Numbered from the stretch's first letter, positions 47,641-58,594 are shown. The stretch is DNA of 64,000 nt from Solibacillus daqui (GCF_028747805.1 NZ_CP114887.1:3869001-3933000), one strand, 5' to 3'. A program made the numbers and translations. The notes: generated from the letters alone by a model not told the origin.

Positions 47641-48345
47641 ATGCAACATTTTTGGATCGTTGGTACAGATACCGATGTAGGAAAGACATGTATCACCACT
47701 TTATTGATGCGGCAGTTACAGGAGCAAGGACTTCGAGTAACGCCGTACAAGCCTGTGCAAACGGGAGAAATAATAGAGCAAAAAGAAGCCTATTATTTTG
47801 ACACAACAATGTACGAAAAGTATTCTCTACAGAAACTTACGCGAGTCGATTTAAATGATTACTCATTTAAAGAGCCCGCATCACCACATTTTGCTGCAAG
47901 GCTGGAGGGGCAGCAAATTGATACGATGCGGTTATTGCAACACATAAAAAAACTACAACAAAAATATGATGCTGTTATTTGTGAAGGAGCAGGAGGGATT
48001 TTCGTTCCCTTGGATTGCAATGGGCAGGAAACCTTACTTGACGTTATTTCGAAAAGCCAATTGCCTGTTGTTGTCGTCACACGTACAAAGCTTGGGACGA
48101 TAAATCACACATTTTTGACTTTGGAGGCATTAGCTTCGCGAGGAATAGAAGTACTTGGTATCGTTTTTAATGGCGATACTGGAAGCAAAATCGAGCAGAA
48201 TAACGTGGAGATGATTATTCAGCATTGCTTATTACCTTATGCCGTTGTTCCACAACTTAACGACATAGATCAAGTTGTCGATTATTCACTCAAACACACA
48301 TCATTATTCGAAAGGCTGTATCAACATGACAAGACAGATATCTGA
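47641..48345 (+). CDS. bioD: Dethiobiotin synthase
   Basis: This 234-residue ATP-dependent ligase closes the ureido ring of dethiobiotin from 7,8-diaminononanoate and CO2. The P-loop is [15 protein letters not shown], with [11 protein letters not shown] as the Mg-binding loop. The first gene of the bio unit, its ATG has AAAGGAG 7 nt upstream. Its 3' end overlaps bioA by 20 nt. Confidence 0.93.
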   Translation: MQHFWIVGTDTDVGKTCITTLLMRQLQEQGLRVTPYKPVQTGEIIEQKEAYYFDTTMYEKYSLQKLTRVDLNDYSFKEPASPHFAARLEGQQIDTMRLLQHIKKLQQKYDAVICEGAGGIFVPLDCNGQETLLDVISKSQLPVVVVTRTKLGTINHTFLTLEALASRGIEVLGIVFNGDTGSKIEQNNVEMIIQHCLLPYAVVPQLNDIDQVVDYSLKHTSLFERLYQHDKTDI

Positions 48346-49693
48346 CCTACAAGCTAAAGATTTACAGCATGTTTGGCATCCTTGCTCACAAATGAAGGAT
48401 TATGAGCAGTTCCCACCCATTGTGATAAAAAGAGGGGAAGGTGTCTGGCTGTACGATGAACAGGAAAATCGATATTTAGATGCTGTATCATCCTGGTGGG
48501 TGAATTTATTTGGTCATGCGAACCCACGTATTAGCCAAGCATTAAGCGAGCAGGCATTTACATTAGAGCATGCTATATTTGCGAATTTTACGCATGAGCC
48601 AGCTGTTAAAGTAGCAGAAAAATTAGTGGAGTTAACACCGGTCGGCTTAAATAAAGTTTTTTTTGCAGATAACGGCTCCTCGGCTATTGAAATCGCCTTA
48701 AAAATGAGCTTTCAATATCATATGCAAAGCGGTAAACAGTCTAAAAAGAGATTTCTTGCATTAACGGATGCTTATCACGGTGAGACATTAGGAGCGTTAT
48801 CGGTAGGTGGCGTAGATCTTTATAACGAAGTGTATCAGCCGCTATTACTCGATACTGTACGGGCGCAGGGACCTGACTGTTTCCGTTGTCCGTTTAACGA
48901 TCGGCCCAAAAGCTGTCAGGCACAATGTATTCGTTATGTGGAAGAGGAGCTAGTTACTCATCATGACGAAATTACAGCTGTCATTATTGAGCCACTTATT
49001 CAGGCAGCGGCAGGGATGAAAATGTATCCGCCTAGTTACTTAAAACGACTTCGCGAATTATGTACAGTGTACGATGTGCATTTAATTGCAGATGAGATAG
49101 CGGTTGGCTTTGGTCGTACTGGAACATTATTTGCATGTGAACAAGCGGGCATTTCCCCAGATTTTATGTGCTTATCGAAAGGCTTAACAGGCGGGTACTT
49201 ACCTCTTTCTACTGTATTAACGACAGATAAAGTATATGATGCTTTTTACGATGATTACGGAACAATGAAGGCATTTTTACATTCACACAGCTATACCGGA
49301 AACACACTAGCTTGTCGTGTAGCACTGGAAGTATTGACGATTTTCGAAGAGGAAGATTATCTCTCTATTATTGAATCTAAGGGAGAGCGGATGAGAAAAC
49401 TTGCTTTAGAGGCATTTTCTGCGATGCCTTTTGTGGGTGAATATCGCCAGACTGGGTTAGTAGGGGCAATTGAGCTTGTAGAAAATCGAGTTACAAAGGA
49501 GCCATTACCGAGTGAAGAGCGGATTGGTTATCAAATATATAAAAGAGCTTTAGCAAAAGGCTTACTTATTCGACCACTTGGGAATATTTTGTATTTTATG
49601 CCGCCGTACATAATAACAGACGAAGAAATGGAATTTATGATAACAACGACAAAAGACACAATTGAACAATTTTTTGAAGAACGGGAGGGATAA
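48326..49693 (+). CDS. bioA: Adenosylmethionine-8-amino-7-oxononanoate aminotransferase
   Basis: A 455-residue class III PLP aminotransferase. It shows [34 protein letters not shown] and the PLP lysine in [13 protein letters not shown]. It converts KAPA to DAPA, using SAM in BioA enzymes (some Bacillota use lysine). The ATG at 48326 (MTRQISDLQ) is chosen over an upstream in-frame ATG at 48275 that lies deep inside bioD. It is followed after 3 nt by bioY. Confidence 0.92.
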   Translation: MTRQISDLQAKDLQHVWHPCSQMKDYEQFPPIVIKRGEGVWLYDEQENRYLDAVSSWWVNLFGHANPRISQALSEQAFTLEHAIFANFTHEPAVKVAEKLVELTPVGLNKVFFADNGSSAIEIALKMSFQYHMQSGKQSKKRFLALTDAYHGETLGALSVGGVDLYNEVYQPLLLDTVRAQGPDCFRCPFNDRPKSCQAQCIRYVEEELVTHHDEITAVIIEPLIQAAAGMKMYPPSYLKRLRELCTVYDVHLIADEIAVGFGRTGTLFACEQAGISPDFMCLSKGLTGGYLPLSTVLTTDKVYDAFYDDYGTMKAFLHSHSYTGNTLACRVALEVLTIFEEEDYLSIIESKGERMRKLALEAFSAMPFVGEYRQTGLVGAIELVENRVTKEPLPSEERIGYQIYKRALAKGLLIRPLGNILYFMPPYIITDEEMEFMITTTKDTIEQFFEEREG

Positions 49694-49696
49694 GCT

Positions 49697-50287
49697 ATGC
49701 AGCAACGTCAATCAACTCTTTCACTCGTCATTATTGCAATGTTTGCCGCTTTAACAGCAATTGGTGCTTTTATTAAAGTACCTTTGCCGGTTGTACCATT
49801 TACATTACAAATTGTTTTTGTTTTTTTAGCGGGATGCTTGTTGGGAAGACGAAATGGACTACTTAGTCAGCTCGTTTATATTTGTATTGGTTTAATAGGA
49901 TTACCTGTGTTTACGCAAGGGGGTGGAATTACGTATGTTCTGCAGCCCACATTTGGTTTTTTAATCGGATTTGCAATGGCCGCGTTTGTTGTTGGATGGA
50001 TGTTGGAAAAAGTAGAAGCACCGACAAAAAAACATTTTATTGGCGCAAATGTCGTAGGATTATTTCTAATTTATGCAGTAGCTGTACCATATCTATACGT
50101 ATCCCTTAATTTTTGGTTAGATGTAAAAACAAGCTGGTCACATATTTTGGTAGTAGGGTTCTTAAATAGTATCGTAGCAGATTTTTGCTTAGCGATCCTT
50201 TCCGCTTTATTAGCACAGCGACTGTATCCGGTATTTCGTACTGCACGAGCATTAAAAATTGTCAGAATAGAACAGGAGCATATTTAG
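49697..50287 (+). CDS. bioY: Biotin transporter substrate-specificity subunit
   Basis: A 196-residue membrane protein with six helices. It has the BioY pattern IAMFAALTAIGAFIKVPLPVVPFTLQ near the N-terminus and GGITYVLQPTFGFLIG. BioY binds biotin as the S component of an ECF transporter or works alone. It starts 3 nt after bioA. Retaining it makes sense if the cell cannot finish biotin synthesis because bioB is decayed. Confidence 0.92.
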   Translation: MQQRQSTLSLVIIAMFAALTAIGAFIKVPLPVVPFTLQIVFVFLAGCLLGRRNGLLSQLVYICIGLIGLPVFTQGGGITYVLQPTFGFLIGFAMAAFVVGWMLEKVEAPTKKHFIGANVVGLFLIYAVAVPYLYVSLNFWLDVKTSWSHILVVGFLNSIVADFCLAILSALLAQRLYPVFRTARALKIVRIEQEHI

Positions 50288-50294
50288 CGAGAGG

Positions 50295-50445
50295 TTTATA
50301 ATTAGCGCAAGAGGTTATTGAAAGTAAATGTGTATGCTTAGGACTGACTATTTAAGGAAGAGCAAGCACAGCAATTAACGAAAAGTCGGTGTCGACCATT
50401 ATAATCATAACTTAAATACTTCAGAGTGCCACCCGTAGGTTTGCA
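50295..50445 (+). pseudogene. bioB: Remnant of bioB (biotin synthase)
   Basis: Directly after bioY, codons 50302-50352 read LAQEVIESKCVCLGLTI, like the BioB N-terminus. Then 50382-50435 reads RKVGVDHYNHNLNTSE, the hallmark VDxYNHNLNTS segment of biotin synthase. Stops separate the two (TAA at 50353 and 50376), the start is lost, and the Fe-S CxxxCxxC stretch that belongs between them is missing. A large deletion plus nonsense changes leave only this relic. Confidence 0.75.
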
Positions 50446-50509
50446 ATAAAAATTGATTAACAGCATTCGGCGAACGTGATTCTATATTTTAGAAGAGACC
50501 CACATATTA

Positions 50510-50617
50510 TTTGGGGTTATGGAGTCTGAACTCCTACACTTGAAGGATTTTGAAAGTGTAGAGCATTTAAAAGGACTAAAAAATATAGCACTACAAGTTC
50601 TTTCATCATCTCATTAG
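50510..50617 (+). pseudogene. 3' remnant of an IS3-family transposase
   Basis: The frame reads FGVMESELLHLKDFESVEHL, then KGLKNIALQVLSSSH and TAG. The first part resembles the FFGxLKSExxyLxxFxSxEh block of IS3/IS150 transposase orfB near its third catalytic acidic residue; the second resembles the K(G)LsPvxYRtq tail with an internal deletion. No terminal inverted repeats can be identified. It lies where the rest of bioB should be. Confidence 0.6.
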
Positions 50618-50668
50618 CACATAAATCCACTTTTTTGTGGAAGGCTATTTTCATGTGGAGGTGTAGAA

Positions 50669-52021
50669 ATGGGAAAAAAAGCGTCGGGTGCTATCGACGA
50701 AACAGCTAATCTTACTTGGTGGCAATTATCCCTTATTGGAGTAGGTTGCATCATTGGTACAGGATTTTTCCTGGCATCAAGTATAGCAATTAAAATGACA
50801 GGTCTATCTGTTATCCTGGCCTTTATAATGGCTGCAACTGCAACATTTATCGTTTTTGAAGCACTAGCTAAAATGAATGCAAAGGATCCACAGAAAGGGT
50901 CTTTTCGTACTTATGCAAAAAAAGCATATGGGCGTTGGGCTGGGTTTAGCAGTGGTTGGGTGTACTGGTGTTCAGAAATATTAATTATTGGCAGTCAGCT
51001 TACTGCAATTTCACTATTAACTAAGTTTTGGTTTCCTAACATTAAATTGTGGATATTCGCATCAATTTATGCAGCGATCGGTCTCATTGTTCTCTTTATT
51101 GGAGCAAAAGCATTTGGGAAATTAGAAAGCGTATTTGCAGTAATGAAAATTGCGGCTATTTTTATGTTTATTGTGATTGCAGTTTTAGCGCTGACAGGAG
51201 TAATTGGCGGAAACTCAAAGCCTGAAATACCTCAGTCTGTAAATGAATTTTTCCCTAATGGTTTCATCGGATTTTGGAGCGCTCTAATATTCGCGTTTTA
51301 TGCTCATGGCGGCATTGAAGTAATGAGCATCATGGCCATCCATCTTAGAAATAAGAAGGATGCACCTAAATCGGGTAAAGTGATGTTAGGGTTGCTTGGA
51401 ATCATTTATGTTACCGCACTTTCGTTAGCGCTATTACTGAAGCCATATGATAAGTTCAAGGAGAATAAAAGCCCGTTTGTTGAGGCTTTATCAAGTGTTC
51501 ATAATATCGAATTTTTCCCGCATGTGTTTACTGCAGCAATTATTATTGCCGGGTTTTCAACGATGTCTGCATCGCTGTTTTCGGTTACAACAATACTTGT
51601 GACTATTTCTGAAAATGGAGATGCTCCTAAAATATTCAGTCAACAAGAGAAAAAGAAATTCAAAATGCCATTACCTGCTATTGCTTTAACATCAACGGGG
51701 CTTGTACTTTCTATAGTTACCTCTTTATTATTGCCTGATAAAGTATACGAATATATAACGACTGCTGCGGCACTAATGCTCCTATATAATTGGCTTTTCA
51801 TTTTAGTCATGTATCACAGATTAATTGAGCCGACCACTTCCGATAAAGTAAAAAGAGTCATTGGAATGATTCTGATCGTTTCAGCTGTTAGTGGAACACT
51901 CTTTCATCAAACAAGTCGTCCAGGCTTTTTTATCAGCTTAATATTTCTAGCGGTAATCGGGAGTATTGTATTTTTTATGCAAAAAAGATGGAAGAAGGAA
52001 GAGACTCAAAATAGTGTATGA
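50669..52021 (+). CDS. Amino-acid permease (APC superfamily)
   Basis: This 450-residue transporter has about 12 membrane helices and the APC N-terminal signature SLIGVGCIIGTGFFLASS, which forms the substrate-binding unwound helix. The region FWSALIFAFYAHGGIEVMSI matches helix 6. Substrate cannot be read. The ribosome site GTGGAGGTG is 8 nt upstream. Its end overlaps a truncated LysE frame on the opposite strand. Confidence 0.88.
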   Translation: MGKKASGAIDETANLTWWQLSLIGVGCIIGTGFFLASSIAIKMTGLSVILAFIMAATATFIVFEALAKMNAKDPQKGSFRTYAKKAYGRWAGFSSGWVYWCSEILIIGSQLTAISLLTKFWFPNIKLWIFASIYAAIGLIVLFIGAKAFGKLESVFAVMKIAAIFMFIVIAVLALTGVIGGNSKPEIPQSVNEFFPNGFIGFWSALIFAFYAHGGIEVMSIMAIHLRNKKDAPKSGKVMLGLLGIIYVTALSLALLLKPYDKFKENKSPFVEALSSVHNIEFFPHVFTAAIIIAGFSTMSASLFSVTTILVTISENGDAPKIFSQQEKKKFKMPLPAIALTSTGLVLSIVTSLLLPDKVYEYITTAAALMLLYNWLFILVMYHRLIEPTTSDKVKRVIGMILIVSAVSGTLFHQTSRPGFFISLIFLAVIGSIVFFMQKRWKKEETQNSV

Positions 52022-52287
52022 TAGGCCTGAATCCCAAAGTAAATACCGAATCCCATCACCACTAGGGATGAAAGGATGGAAATATTCTTTAAGACACTGG
52101 TCGATAATATCCTACGGGCACCACTGGATGTAGTAGCCATTATTGTATCCCACAAAATAATTCCAATGATGACGGCTAGGCTATTAATTATTATTTGATT
52201 ATGCGTAATGACTTTGGTTGTTTCTGCAAGAACTGAACCATAGATCCCCAGCCAAAAAAGAATAGTAAGCGGATTCAAAAGTGACAA
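52006..52287 (-). pseudogene. C-terminal fragment of a LysE-family exporter
   Basis: The frame starts with TTG reading SLLNPLTILFWLGIYGSVLA, the mid-protein motif of LysE/RhtB amino-acid exporters (normally about 200 residues), followed by two more helices. Upstream is closed by TGA and carries no start or ribosome site, so the N-terminal half is missing. Confidence 0.75.
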
Positions 52288-52659
52288 GTAGCCTATATTT
52301 CACCACTTTTGATACATAACTATGCCCATCAAGCTAAGATAACTTGTATCCCCATTTCATTCATTGGAGCGTATTTATTTAACTGAAGGAGTCTTGAATC
52401 AGATATTTGATTTACGAAATATCAAATCGGTCTTTATGTTTGAACAGCAGCAATCTTCTAGAAAATAGCCTTAATTAATAAGTGCCTTCCTCTATTGCAT
52501 AAAGGAAGGCACTAGCTTTATAAATCAAAAAACACTACTCTATTATACATCCCAGTTATACATAAATTAGTTACTAACTTAAACCAATAGGGTACAACTA
52601 TTTTATCCGGGTACAATTAAGTTGTGTTCTAACACTCACAGCTACTACTTTACAATACC
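52288..52659. other. Intergenic, only a hairpin
   Basis: An AGTGCCTTCCT/AGGAAGGCACT stem (52481-52491 with 52503-52513) may terminate glmS or act in both directions. Nothing else is recognised in this AT-rich gap. Confidence 0.45.
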
Positions 52660-54459
52660 TTACTCAACCGTTACCGATTTTGCAAGATTACGTGGTTTAT
52701 CCACATCACAGCGACGGTGAAGGGCCGCGTAGTAGCTAATTAACTGTAACGGCACAACTGATACTAACGGTGTTAATAGCTCATGTACGCGAGGGATGAC
52801 TAGGCGGTCGCCTTCTTCCTCCATACCTTCCATTGCAATAATGCAAGCGTTGGCACCGCGCGCTACGACTTCTTTCACGTTACCGCGAATGTTTAGTGAA
52901 ACATCTTTTTGTGTTGCTAAAGCGAATACTGGTGTACCTTCCTCGATTAACGCGATTGTACCGTGCTTTAACTCACCACCGGCAAATCCTTCCGCTTGGA
53001 TGTACGAAATCTCTTTCAATTTTAGAGCGCCTTCTAAAGACACACAGAAATCCATGTTACGGCCGATGAAGAATGCGTTGCGTGCGATTTTTAAATAGTC
53101 TTCGGCAATTTGCTCCATGACATCTTTAGAATCAACCATCGCTTGGATACCGTTCGCGACAATGGCAAGCTCTTGTTTTAAATCAAAATCAAGTGCGATT
53201 CCCTTTTGTTTTGCTACCGCGTAAGCAGCTACTGCTAATACTGCTACCTGTGCCACGTAAGCTTTCGTAGAAGCTACCGCGATTTCTGGGCCAGCATGTA
53301 ATAATAATGTGTAATCGGCTTCACGAGAAAGCGTAGAGCCTGGAACATTTGTTACGGTTAATGCTTTGTAGCCTAGCTCTTTGATCTTTACTAATACTTG
53401 GCGGCTATCTGCTGTTTCACCTGATTGTGTAATAAACACGAATAATGGCTTTTCAGAAAGTAATGGCATGTTGTAGCCGAACTCACTTGAAATGTGTACC
53501 TCTACTGGAATTTTTGCGATTTTTTCGAAGTATTGTTTGCCGATTAAACCCGCGTGATAGCTTGTTCCTGCTGCAATAATATATAAACGATCTGCTTCGG
53601 CGATTGCGTTTAAAATATCCGCATCGATTGTTACATCTTCGCCTTGCTCGTAAGCTTGAATAATTTTACGGATAACAGTTGGCTGTTCATCCATTTCTTT
53701 TAACATATAGTGAGGGTATGTGCCCTTTTCAATATCTGAAGCATCAAGCTCTGCTGTAAATGGTGCACGATTAACAATACGGCCATCTAATGTAGCGATT
53801 TCCACTTTGTCTTTACGTACAATTACAACCTCTTTATCATGTAATTCGATAAATTGATCTGTTACTTGTAGCATCGCCATTGCGTCTGATGCGATAACGT
53901 TGAAATCTTCCCCAACACCTACTAAAAGCGGTGATTTGTTTTTCGCGACGAAGATTGTTTCTACATCTTGGTTATCAAGTAGCGCTAACGCATATGAACC
54001 ATGCACTAATGATAATGTTTTACGGAACGCTTCTAATGTTGATAAGCCTTCTTTTGCAAATAGGTCTACTAATTGCACGATGACTTCCGTATCTGTATCA
54101 GAATTCATTTGAATCCCTTTTAAATAGGCTTTTTGTAATAAATGATAGTTTTCGATAACCCCATTGTGCACTAATGTATAGCGACCTGATGCACTCGTAT
54201 GAGGGTGTGCATTTAGGCGATTTGGTACACCGTGCGTTGCCCAGCGTGTATGACCAATCCCTACTGCTGCCTCTACATCACCATCAACAGCTAAACGTAA
54301 ATCGGCAATACGCCCTTTTTCTTTGAATACTGTTACGCCTTCTTCATTGTGTACCGCAATACCTGCTGAATCGTAACCACGATATTCTAATTTTTCTAAG
54401 CCTTTTAATAAAATTTCCTTCGCGTCTAATACGCCATTATATCCTACAATTCCACACAT
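52660..54459 (-). CDS. glmS: Glutamine-fructose-6-phosphate aminotransferase
   Basis: A 599-residue two-part enzyme making glucosamine-6-phosphate, the first step to UDP-GlcNAc and the cell wall. The Ntn-glutaminase starts with the nucleophile Cys2 (MCGIVGYNG) and has [11 protein letters not shown]. The two SIS isomerase domains include [11 protein letters not shown] and [12 protein letters not shown], and the end [12 protein letters not shown] is standard. A ribozyme in the leader controls it. Confidence 0.97.
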   Translation of the reverse strand: MCGIVGYNGVLDAKEILLKGLEKLEYRGYDSAGIAVHNEEGVTVFKEKGRIADLRLAVDGDVEAAVGIGHTRWATHGVPNRLNAHPHTSASGRYTLVHNGVIENYHLLQKAYLKGIQMNSDTDTEVIVQLVDLFAKEGLSTLEAFRKTLSLVHGSYALALLDNQDVETIFVAKNKSPLLVGVGEDFNVIASDAMAMLQVTDQFIELHDKEVVIVRKDKVEIATLDGRIVNRAPFTAELDASDIEKGTYPHYMLKEMDEQPTVIRKIIQAYEQGEDVTIDADILNAIAEADRLYIIAAGTSYHAGLIGKQYFEKIAKIPVEVHISSEFGYNMPLLSEKPLFVFITQSGETADSRQVLVKIKELGYKALTVTNVPGSTLSREADYTLLLHAGPEIAVASTKAYVAQVAVLAVAAYAVAKQKGIALDFDLKQELAIVANGIQAMVDSKDVMEQIAEDYLKIARNAFFIGRNMDFCVSLEGALKLKEISYIQAEGFAGGELKHGTIALIEEGTPVFALATQKDVSLNIRGNVKEVVARGANACIIAMEGMEEEGDRLVIPRVHELLTPLVSVVPLQLISYYAALHRRCDVDKPRNLAKSVTVE

Positions 54460-54527
54460 AATCCTTTACCTCCGCCTAGCGTACATCACTTTTAGACAAT
54501 ACAAAAGTAAACTACTGTATCTACCTT

Positions 54528-54602
54528 TTTTGGGGACGAAAAGAACCTGTGGCGTTTGTTCTCGTTTAGCAAAGCTCCCACAAGTATTAACCCAAAAAGA
54601 TG
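54528..54602 (-). promoter_or_regulatory. Structured leader hairpin before glmS
   Basis: On the minus strand CTTTTTGGG and CCCCAAAAAAGG enclose a second stem (ACTTGTGG with CCACAGGT). It lies between the ribozyme and the coding region, and could be a terminator-like or RNA-stabilising structure. Function inferred only. Confidence 0.45.
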
Positions 54603-54795
54603 ATGTAGCTTGTCATAATTTTTGTTTAGAAATGCCTTTTCGTTTGTTTGTGCAAGAAATTGCTTTCCTGTTTTGAAAACGAATTACAACCGGGCATGTG
54701 CAGTTGGGAGGCATCCGCCGAAAATTCGATAAACCTCCGCCTCGTCAGCTAAGAATTTGTTACCGTCCGATTTTCTTAGCTCTGGCGCTATAATT
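54600..54795 (-). ncRNA. glmS ribozyme
   Basis: The minus strand contains the conserved cleavage site region TATA|GCGCCAGA (cleavage between 54789 and 54788), the TTAGCTGACGAGG core and GGAGGTTTATCGAATTTTCGG, then GCGGATG.CTCCC and the CAACTG...CGGTTG helix. This matches the GlcN6P-activated self-cleaving riboswitch ahead of glmS in Bacillota. The 3' boundary is estimated. High GlcN6P triggers cleavage and glmS mRNA decay. Confidence 0.92.
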
Positions 54796-54863
54796 GTTTT
54801 TCCGATTTGTTTTATGCGCTTCTAGTTCTCCCCTTTCGCGCAGCTCAATTTAAGAGCATCTAC

Positions 54864-54893
54864 ATCATACACAAAAACAATTTCATCCGTCAA
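54864..54893 (-). promoter_or_regulatory. glmS promoter
   Basis: TTGACG (complement of 54888-54893), 18 nt, TATGAT (complement of 54864-54869), about 70 nt before the ribozyme cleavage site. A 13-nt cre-like palindrome, TGAAAGCGCTTCA (54908-54920), lies just upstream; CcpA binding is speculative because it is one base short of the consensus. Confidence 0.7.
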
Positions 54894-55097
54894 TGAATCC
54901 CTTCTAATGAAAGCGCTTCAGCTAAAAATATTCCCCATTTCGCATGAAAACGTAGAATATCTGAAGTCTATTCTGTTCTATTGTATGCAAATTGACTTAT
55001 TCAGGATAAACAAATACTGCCTCATCTTTGTAAATGCTACAATATCATCCCCTTCAATTAGGTAGGTAAAACATACTTAGTCCAGTGCTACTAGTAA

Positions 55098-55145
55098 ATA
55101 AAAAAACACCGGTAGTCCCCCAAAAATAAAGGTACTCCCGATGTC
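55098..55145 (-). terminator. Terminator after glmM
   Basis: A stem ending in CGGTG on the minus strand with CATCGG, followed by a run of seven T. It separates glmM from the glmS promoter. Confidence 0.65.
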
Positions 55146-55162
55146 CGTAAAAATGCTATTAA

Positions 55163-56515
55163 TTATTCAGTTAAACCCATTTCCGCGCGCACGACTTCTG
55201 CAATACGATTTACGAACGTTTCGCAAGCTTCTGTTGTTGCAGCTTCTACCATAACACGCACTAAAGGCTCTGTACCTGAAGGACGCACTAATACGCGGCC
55301 ATTGCCGTTCATTTCTGCTTCCACTTCGGCAATTACTGCGGCCACTTTTTCGTTTTGTGTGACAGCATGCTTGTCTGTTACACGAACGTTTACTAATTTT
55401 TGAGGGTAAATTGTCATTTCAGCTGCAAGTTCTGAAAGCTTTTTACCTGTTGCCTTCATGATTGCTACCAATTGAATACCCGTTAATAAGCCGTCACCTG
55501 TTGTGTTGTAATCTAAAAATACGATATGGCCTGACTGCTCGCCACCAACGTTGTAGTCGTTTGCACGCATTTCTTCTACTACATAACGGTCACCAACTGC
55601 TGTTTGTACACTTGTCATTTCGTTTTCTTCTAATGCTTTATAGAAGCCCATATTACTCATAACTGTCGAAACAACTGTATTTTTCGCTAAGCGACCTTTT
55701 GCATTAAAGTACTTACCGATGATGAACATAATTTGGTCACCGTCTACGATTGCCCCGTTTTCGTCTACTGCGATTAAACGGTCGCCGTCGCCATCAAATG
55801 CTAAACCAATGTTAGCTCCACGCTCAATAACAAACGCCGCTAGTTTTTCAGGATGAGTCGAACCAACACCCTCGTTAATGTTTAGTCCATCTGGAGAAGC
55901 ACCCATTGTTGAAATATCTGCTTCTAAGTCAGCAAATAAATGTGTCGCTAATCCAGAAGTTGCTCCGTGCGCGCAGTCTAATGCTACGTGTAAGCCAACG
56001 AAGTCCTCATCAACCGTTTGTTTTAAGTAAGAAATATACTTTTGACCACCTTCGAAGTAGTCTGTTACCGAACCAATGGCAGCACCAACTGGACGTGGTA
56101 ATGTATCTTGTTCTGCATCAATTAGCGCTTCGATTTCTGCTTCTTGTGCATCTGTTAATTTAAAACCATCTGGACCGAAAAATTTAATGCCGTTATCCGC
56201 CACAGGGTTGTGTGACGCTGAAATCATTACACCCGCTTCTGCGTTCATCACACGTGTAAGATAAGCAACACCTGGTGTACTAATAACACCTAAGCGCATT
56301 ACCTCTGCACCGATTGAAAGAAGACCTGCAACAAGTGCTCCTTCTAACATTTCCCCGGAAATACGTGTGTCACGTCCAATTAATACTTTCGGGTGGTCTT
56401 TAGCATCCTTTGTTAGCACATAGCCGCCAATACGACCTAATTTAAATGCGAACTCTGGTGTTAACTCGCTATTTGCGACACCGCGGACGCCATCTGTTCC
56501 GAAATATTTACCCAT
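55163..56515 (-). CDS. glmM: Phosphoglucosamine mutase
   Basis: This 450-residue phosphohexomutase converts glucosamine-6-phosphate to glucosamine-1-phosphate, the step after GlmS. The catalytic phosphoserine is Ser101 in ISASHNPV, the metal loop is DGDGDR, and [14 protein letters not shown] binds the substrate phosphate. It ends the c-di-AMP/wall gene run. c-di-AMP cyclase CdaA is known to interact with GlmM in B. subtilis. Confidence 0.97.
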   Translation of the reverse strand: MGKYFGTDGVRGVANSELTPEFAFKLGRIGGYVLTKDAKDHPKVLIGRDTRISGEMLEGALVAGLLSIGAEVMRLGVISTPGVAYLTRVMNAEAGVMISASHNPVADNGIKFFGPDGFKLTDAQEAEIEALIDAEQDTLPRPVGAAIGSVTDYFEGGQKYISYLKQTVDEDFVGLHVALDCAHGATSGLATHLFADLEADISTMGASPDGLNINEGVGSTHPEKLAAFVIERGANIGLAFDGDGDRLIAVDENGAIVDGDQIMFIIGKYFNAKGRLAKNTVVSTVMSNMGFYKALEENEMTSVQTAVGDRYVVEEMRANDYNVGGEQSGHIVFLDYNTTGDGLLTGIQLVAIMKATGKKLSELAAEMTIYPQKLVNVRVTDKHAVTQNEKVAAVIAEVEAEMNGNGRVLVRPSGTEPLVRVMVEAATTEACETFVNRIAEVVRAEMGLTE

Positions 56516-56601
56516 TACTTTTTCTCTCCCTCAACGCCTGACATATCATACGTGTTAAATTATTCGACTATAACGAATCGATTTGTTGACATTGTATATA
56601 A

Positions 56602-57612
56602 TTAATTACCCTCAGTCTCGTCAGTGCTAACTTCAGCATCGACTTTACTAACGTTTTCTTCTTCGCTAACCGATTCATTAATTACATCTGCATGAATAGT
56701 CAGTTGATCTTGTGATAATTTTGTTGCCCCTGTTGGCAAAGTAATTTTAAAGTCATATGAACCCGATTCCTTTAGTTGAGCTCGATCTACTTCCACAACG
56801 ACCTCTTTTAATGCGTCAATCGCTGTTTTTTTGCCGTAGACCGTTACTTTCGATGTCACTAACGATAATTTTTCAATCGTTACACCTTCAGGTAACTCCC
56901 CTGTCTCTTTCAGTGTAATCGGTAGCTCTCGGCTATATTCACTAATATCGACCTTCACATTTACTTTTTCTGGATTCACTTGTACGTCCAGCTTGTTTAA
57001 ATCACGGTCTAATACTTTCACAGTAGCCTGTTGCTCGAATGATTTTTCAATTCCCTTATCCCCTGTAACCGTTGCCTTTACATAGCTAATGCTATCGATG
57101 ACGCTTTTCGCTCCAGTAATCGATACGCGCGTTGGCTGGATTGTCATACTTTTTACGATAAAGTCGTCTTTGACAAGGCGATTATTCATCTCAGGTTCAA
57201 CACGGAACTCTTCTGTAATCTTTTCTTCAATCTTCACATTGACAAATTTAGGATCGATTGAAACATTTAGTTTCTCAGAAAAGTTTTCTTGCTGTATTGT
57301 AACGCTATGTTCGCCAATTGCCAATGAGTTTAAATCGACAAACACTTTAAAGTCTTTCTCGAGCTTTGTTTTCATGACAATCGCTGATGATCCTGAAACT
57401 TTTACATCTACCGTGTCTGGAAGCCCTGTTACAAACAAATTTTCATGATCGTAGTACACTTCTAACGGTACATTTGTAATAACATCTGTTTCATTAGAGG
57501 AGCCCGTTTCCGCCATGCGCTTTTCTTCTATTTGGATATATAAAAATAGCGCCAACGCCAAAAATAGCGCTGTTAAACGTAGCATCCATGGGCTATCGAA
57601 TAATTTATCCAT
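56602..57612 (-). CDS. cdaR: CdaA regulator CdaR (YbbR)
   Basis: A 336-residue membrane-anchored protein with one N-terminal helix (about 9-26) and four repeated YbbR domains outside, for example VDVKVSGSSAIVMKTK and VSITGAKSVIDSISYVKATV. CdaR controls the activity of the cyclase CdaA, to which its gene is coupled: the start overlaps the cdaA stop by 8 nt. It ends in an acidic tail. Confidence 0.93.
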   Translation of the reverse strand: MDKLFDSPWMLRLTALFLALALFLYIQIEEKRMAETGSSNETDVITNVPLEVYYDHENLFVTGLPDTVDVKVSGSSAIVMKTKLEKDFKVFVDLNSLAIGEHSVTIQQENFSEKLNVSIDPKFVNVKIEEKITEEFRVEPEMNNRLVKDDFIVKSMTIQPTRVSITGAKSVIDSISYVKATVTGDKGIEKSFEQQATVKVLDRDLNKLDVQVNPEKVNVKVDISEYSRELPITLKETGELPEGVTIEKLSLVTSKVTVYGKKTAIDALKEVVVEVDRAQLKESGSYDFKITLPTGATKLSQDQLTIHADVINESVSEEENVSKVDAEVSTDETEGN

Positions 57613-58441
57613 TCTTCTTCCCTCCCCAAGTCCACTTAGAAGCTAAGTTAGAATCTTGCTCAGGGCCAAACCACATTTTACGTAATAGCTCTTCAAATTC
57701 TGAAAGTGATAAATTTCGGTGTAAATTACCATTTGCTGTAATACTGATTGCACCTGTTTCCTCAGACACAACAATGGTAATCGCATCTGTCACTTCACTC
57801 AACCCAAGAGCTGCACGGTGTCGCGTCCCAAGCTCTTTTGAAATAAAGGCACTTTCTGATAGAGGTAAGTAACAAGCTGATGCAGAAATTTGATCTTTTT
57901 GGATAATCGCTGCGCCGTCATGTAACGGTGTATTTGGAATGAAGATGTTAATAAGCAGCTCTGAAGAGATACTCGCATCCATTTTGATACCCGTTTCTAC
58001 ATATTCGTTTAAACCCGTTTCTTTTTCAATCGAGATTAGCGCACCGATTCGACGTTTCGCCATATAGCTGACTGATTTTTTCATCGCCTCAACTAAGCGA
58101 GATTGCTCATCCTCTTGCTGATTGTTTGTACGTTGGAATATCTTTCCGCGCCCAATTTGTTCTAGCGCCCTACGTATTTCTGGCTGGAATATGATGATAA
58201 TCGCTAGGAAACCAAAATCAATGACCTCTTCTAACAACCAATCAAGAGTGTCTAAGTTAAACACATATGTAGCTAACTTCGCTAACACAATCATTAGCAA
58301 CCCTTTTAACAATTGAACCGCTTTCGTTCCTTTTATGAGGGTTAATGATTTGTACACGACGTACCACACAAGCAGTACATCTAATATTTTAAAAATAATA
58401 CCTACAGCTGCAATGTCTGTAAACTGCTGAAATATTTGCAT
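57605..58441 (-). CDS. cdaA: Diadenylate cyclase CdaA
   Basis: A 278-residue enzyme making c-di-AMP from two ATP. Three N-terminal helices (about 11-90) precede the DAC domain with DGA (residues 175-177) and RHR (207-209 in GTRHRAALG). c-di-AMP controls potassium and wall homeostasis. The gene lies after an rsiW terminator, so it has its own promoter in 58442-58520 (not resolved), and is coupled to cdaR and glmM. Confidence 0.96.
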   Translation of the reverse strand: MQIFQQFTDIAAVGIIFKILDVLLVWYVVYKSLTLIKGTKAVQLLKGLLMIVLAKLATYVFNLDTLDWLLEEVIDFGFLAIIIIFQPEIRRALEQIGRGKIFQRTNNQQEDEQSRLVEAMKKSVSYMAKRRIGALISIEKETGLNEYVETGIKMDASISSELLINIFIPNTPLHDGAAIIQKDQISASACYLPLSESAFISKELGTRHRAALGLSEVTDAITIVVSEETGAISITANGNLHRNLSLSEFEELLRKMWFGPEQDSNLASKWTWGGKKNG

Positions 58442-58524
58442 GTGGCATCCCCCACTTTTAATAGCTAATCATATTGTACTTAAGTATAGCACAAATCATG
58501 TCTTGATTAACTTTCTTAACAGAA

Positions 58525-58552
58525 AAAAGTCTACCCAAGAGAGTAGACTTTT
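58525..58552 (-). terminator. Rho-independent terminator
   Basis: AAAAGTCTAC (58525-58534) pairs with GTAGACTTTT (58543-58552), followed by T-rich sequence on the minus strand. It ends sigW-rsiW. Confidence 0.85.
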
Positions 58553-58594
58553 CTTTCTTTAGTAGAACGTTTTTTTTTCTGAAAAGTTTCTGCT

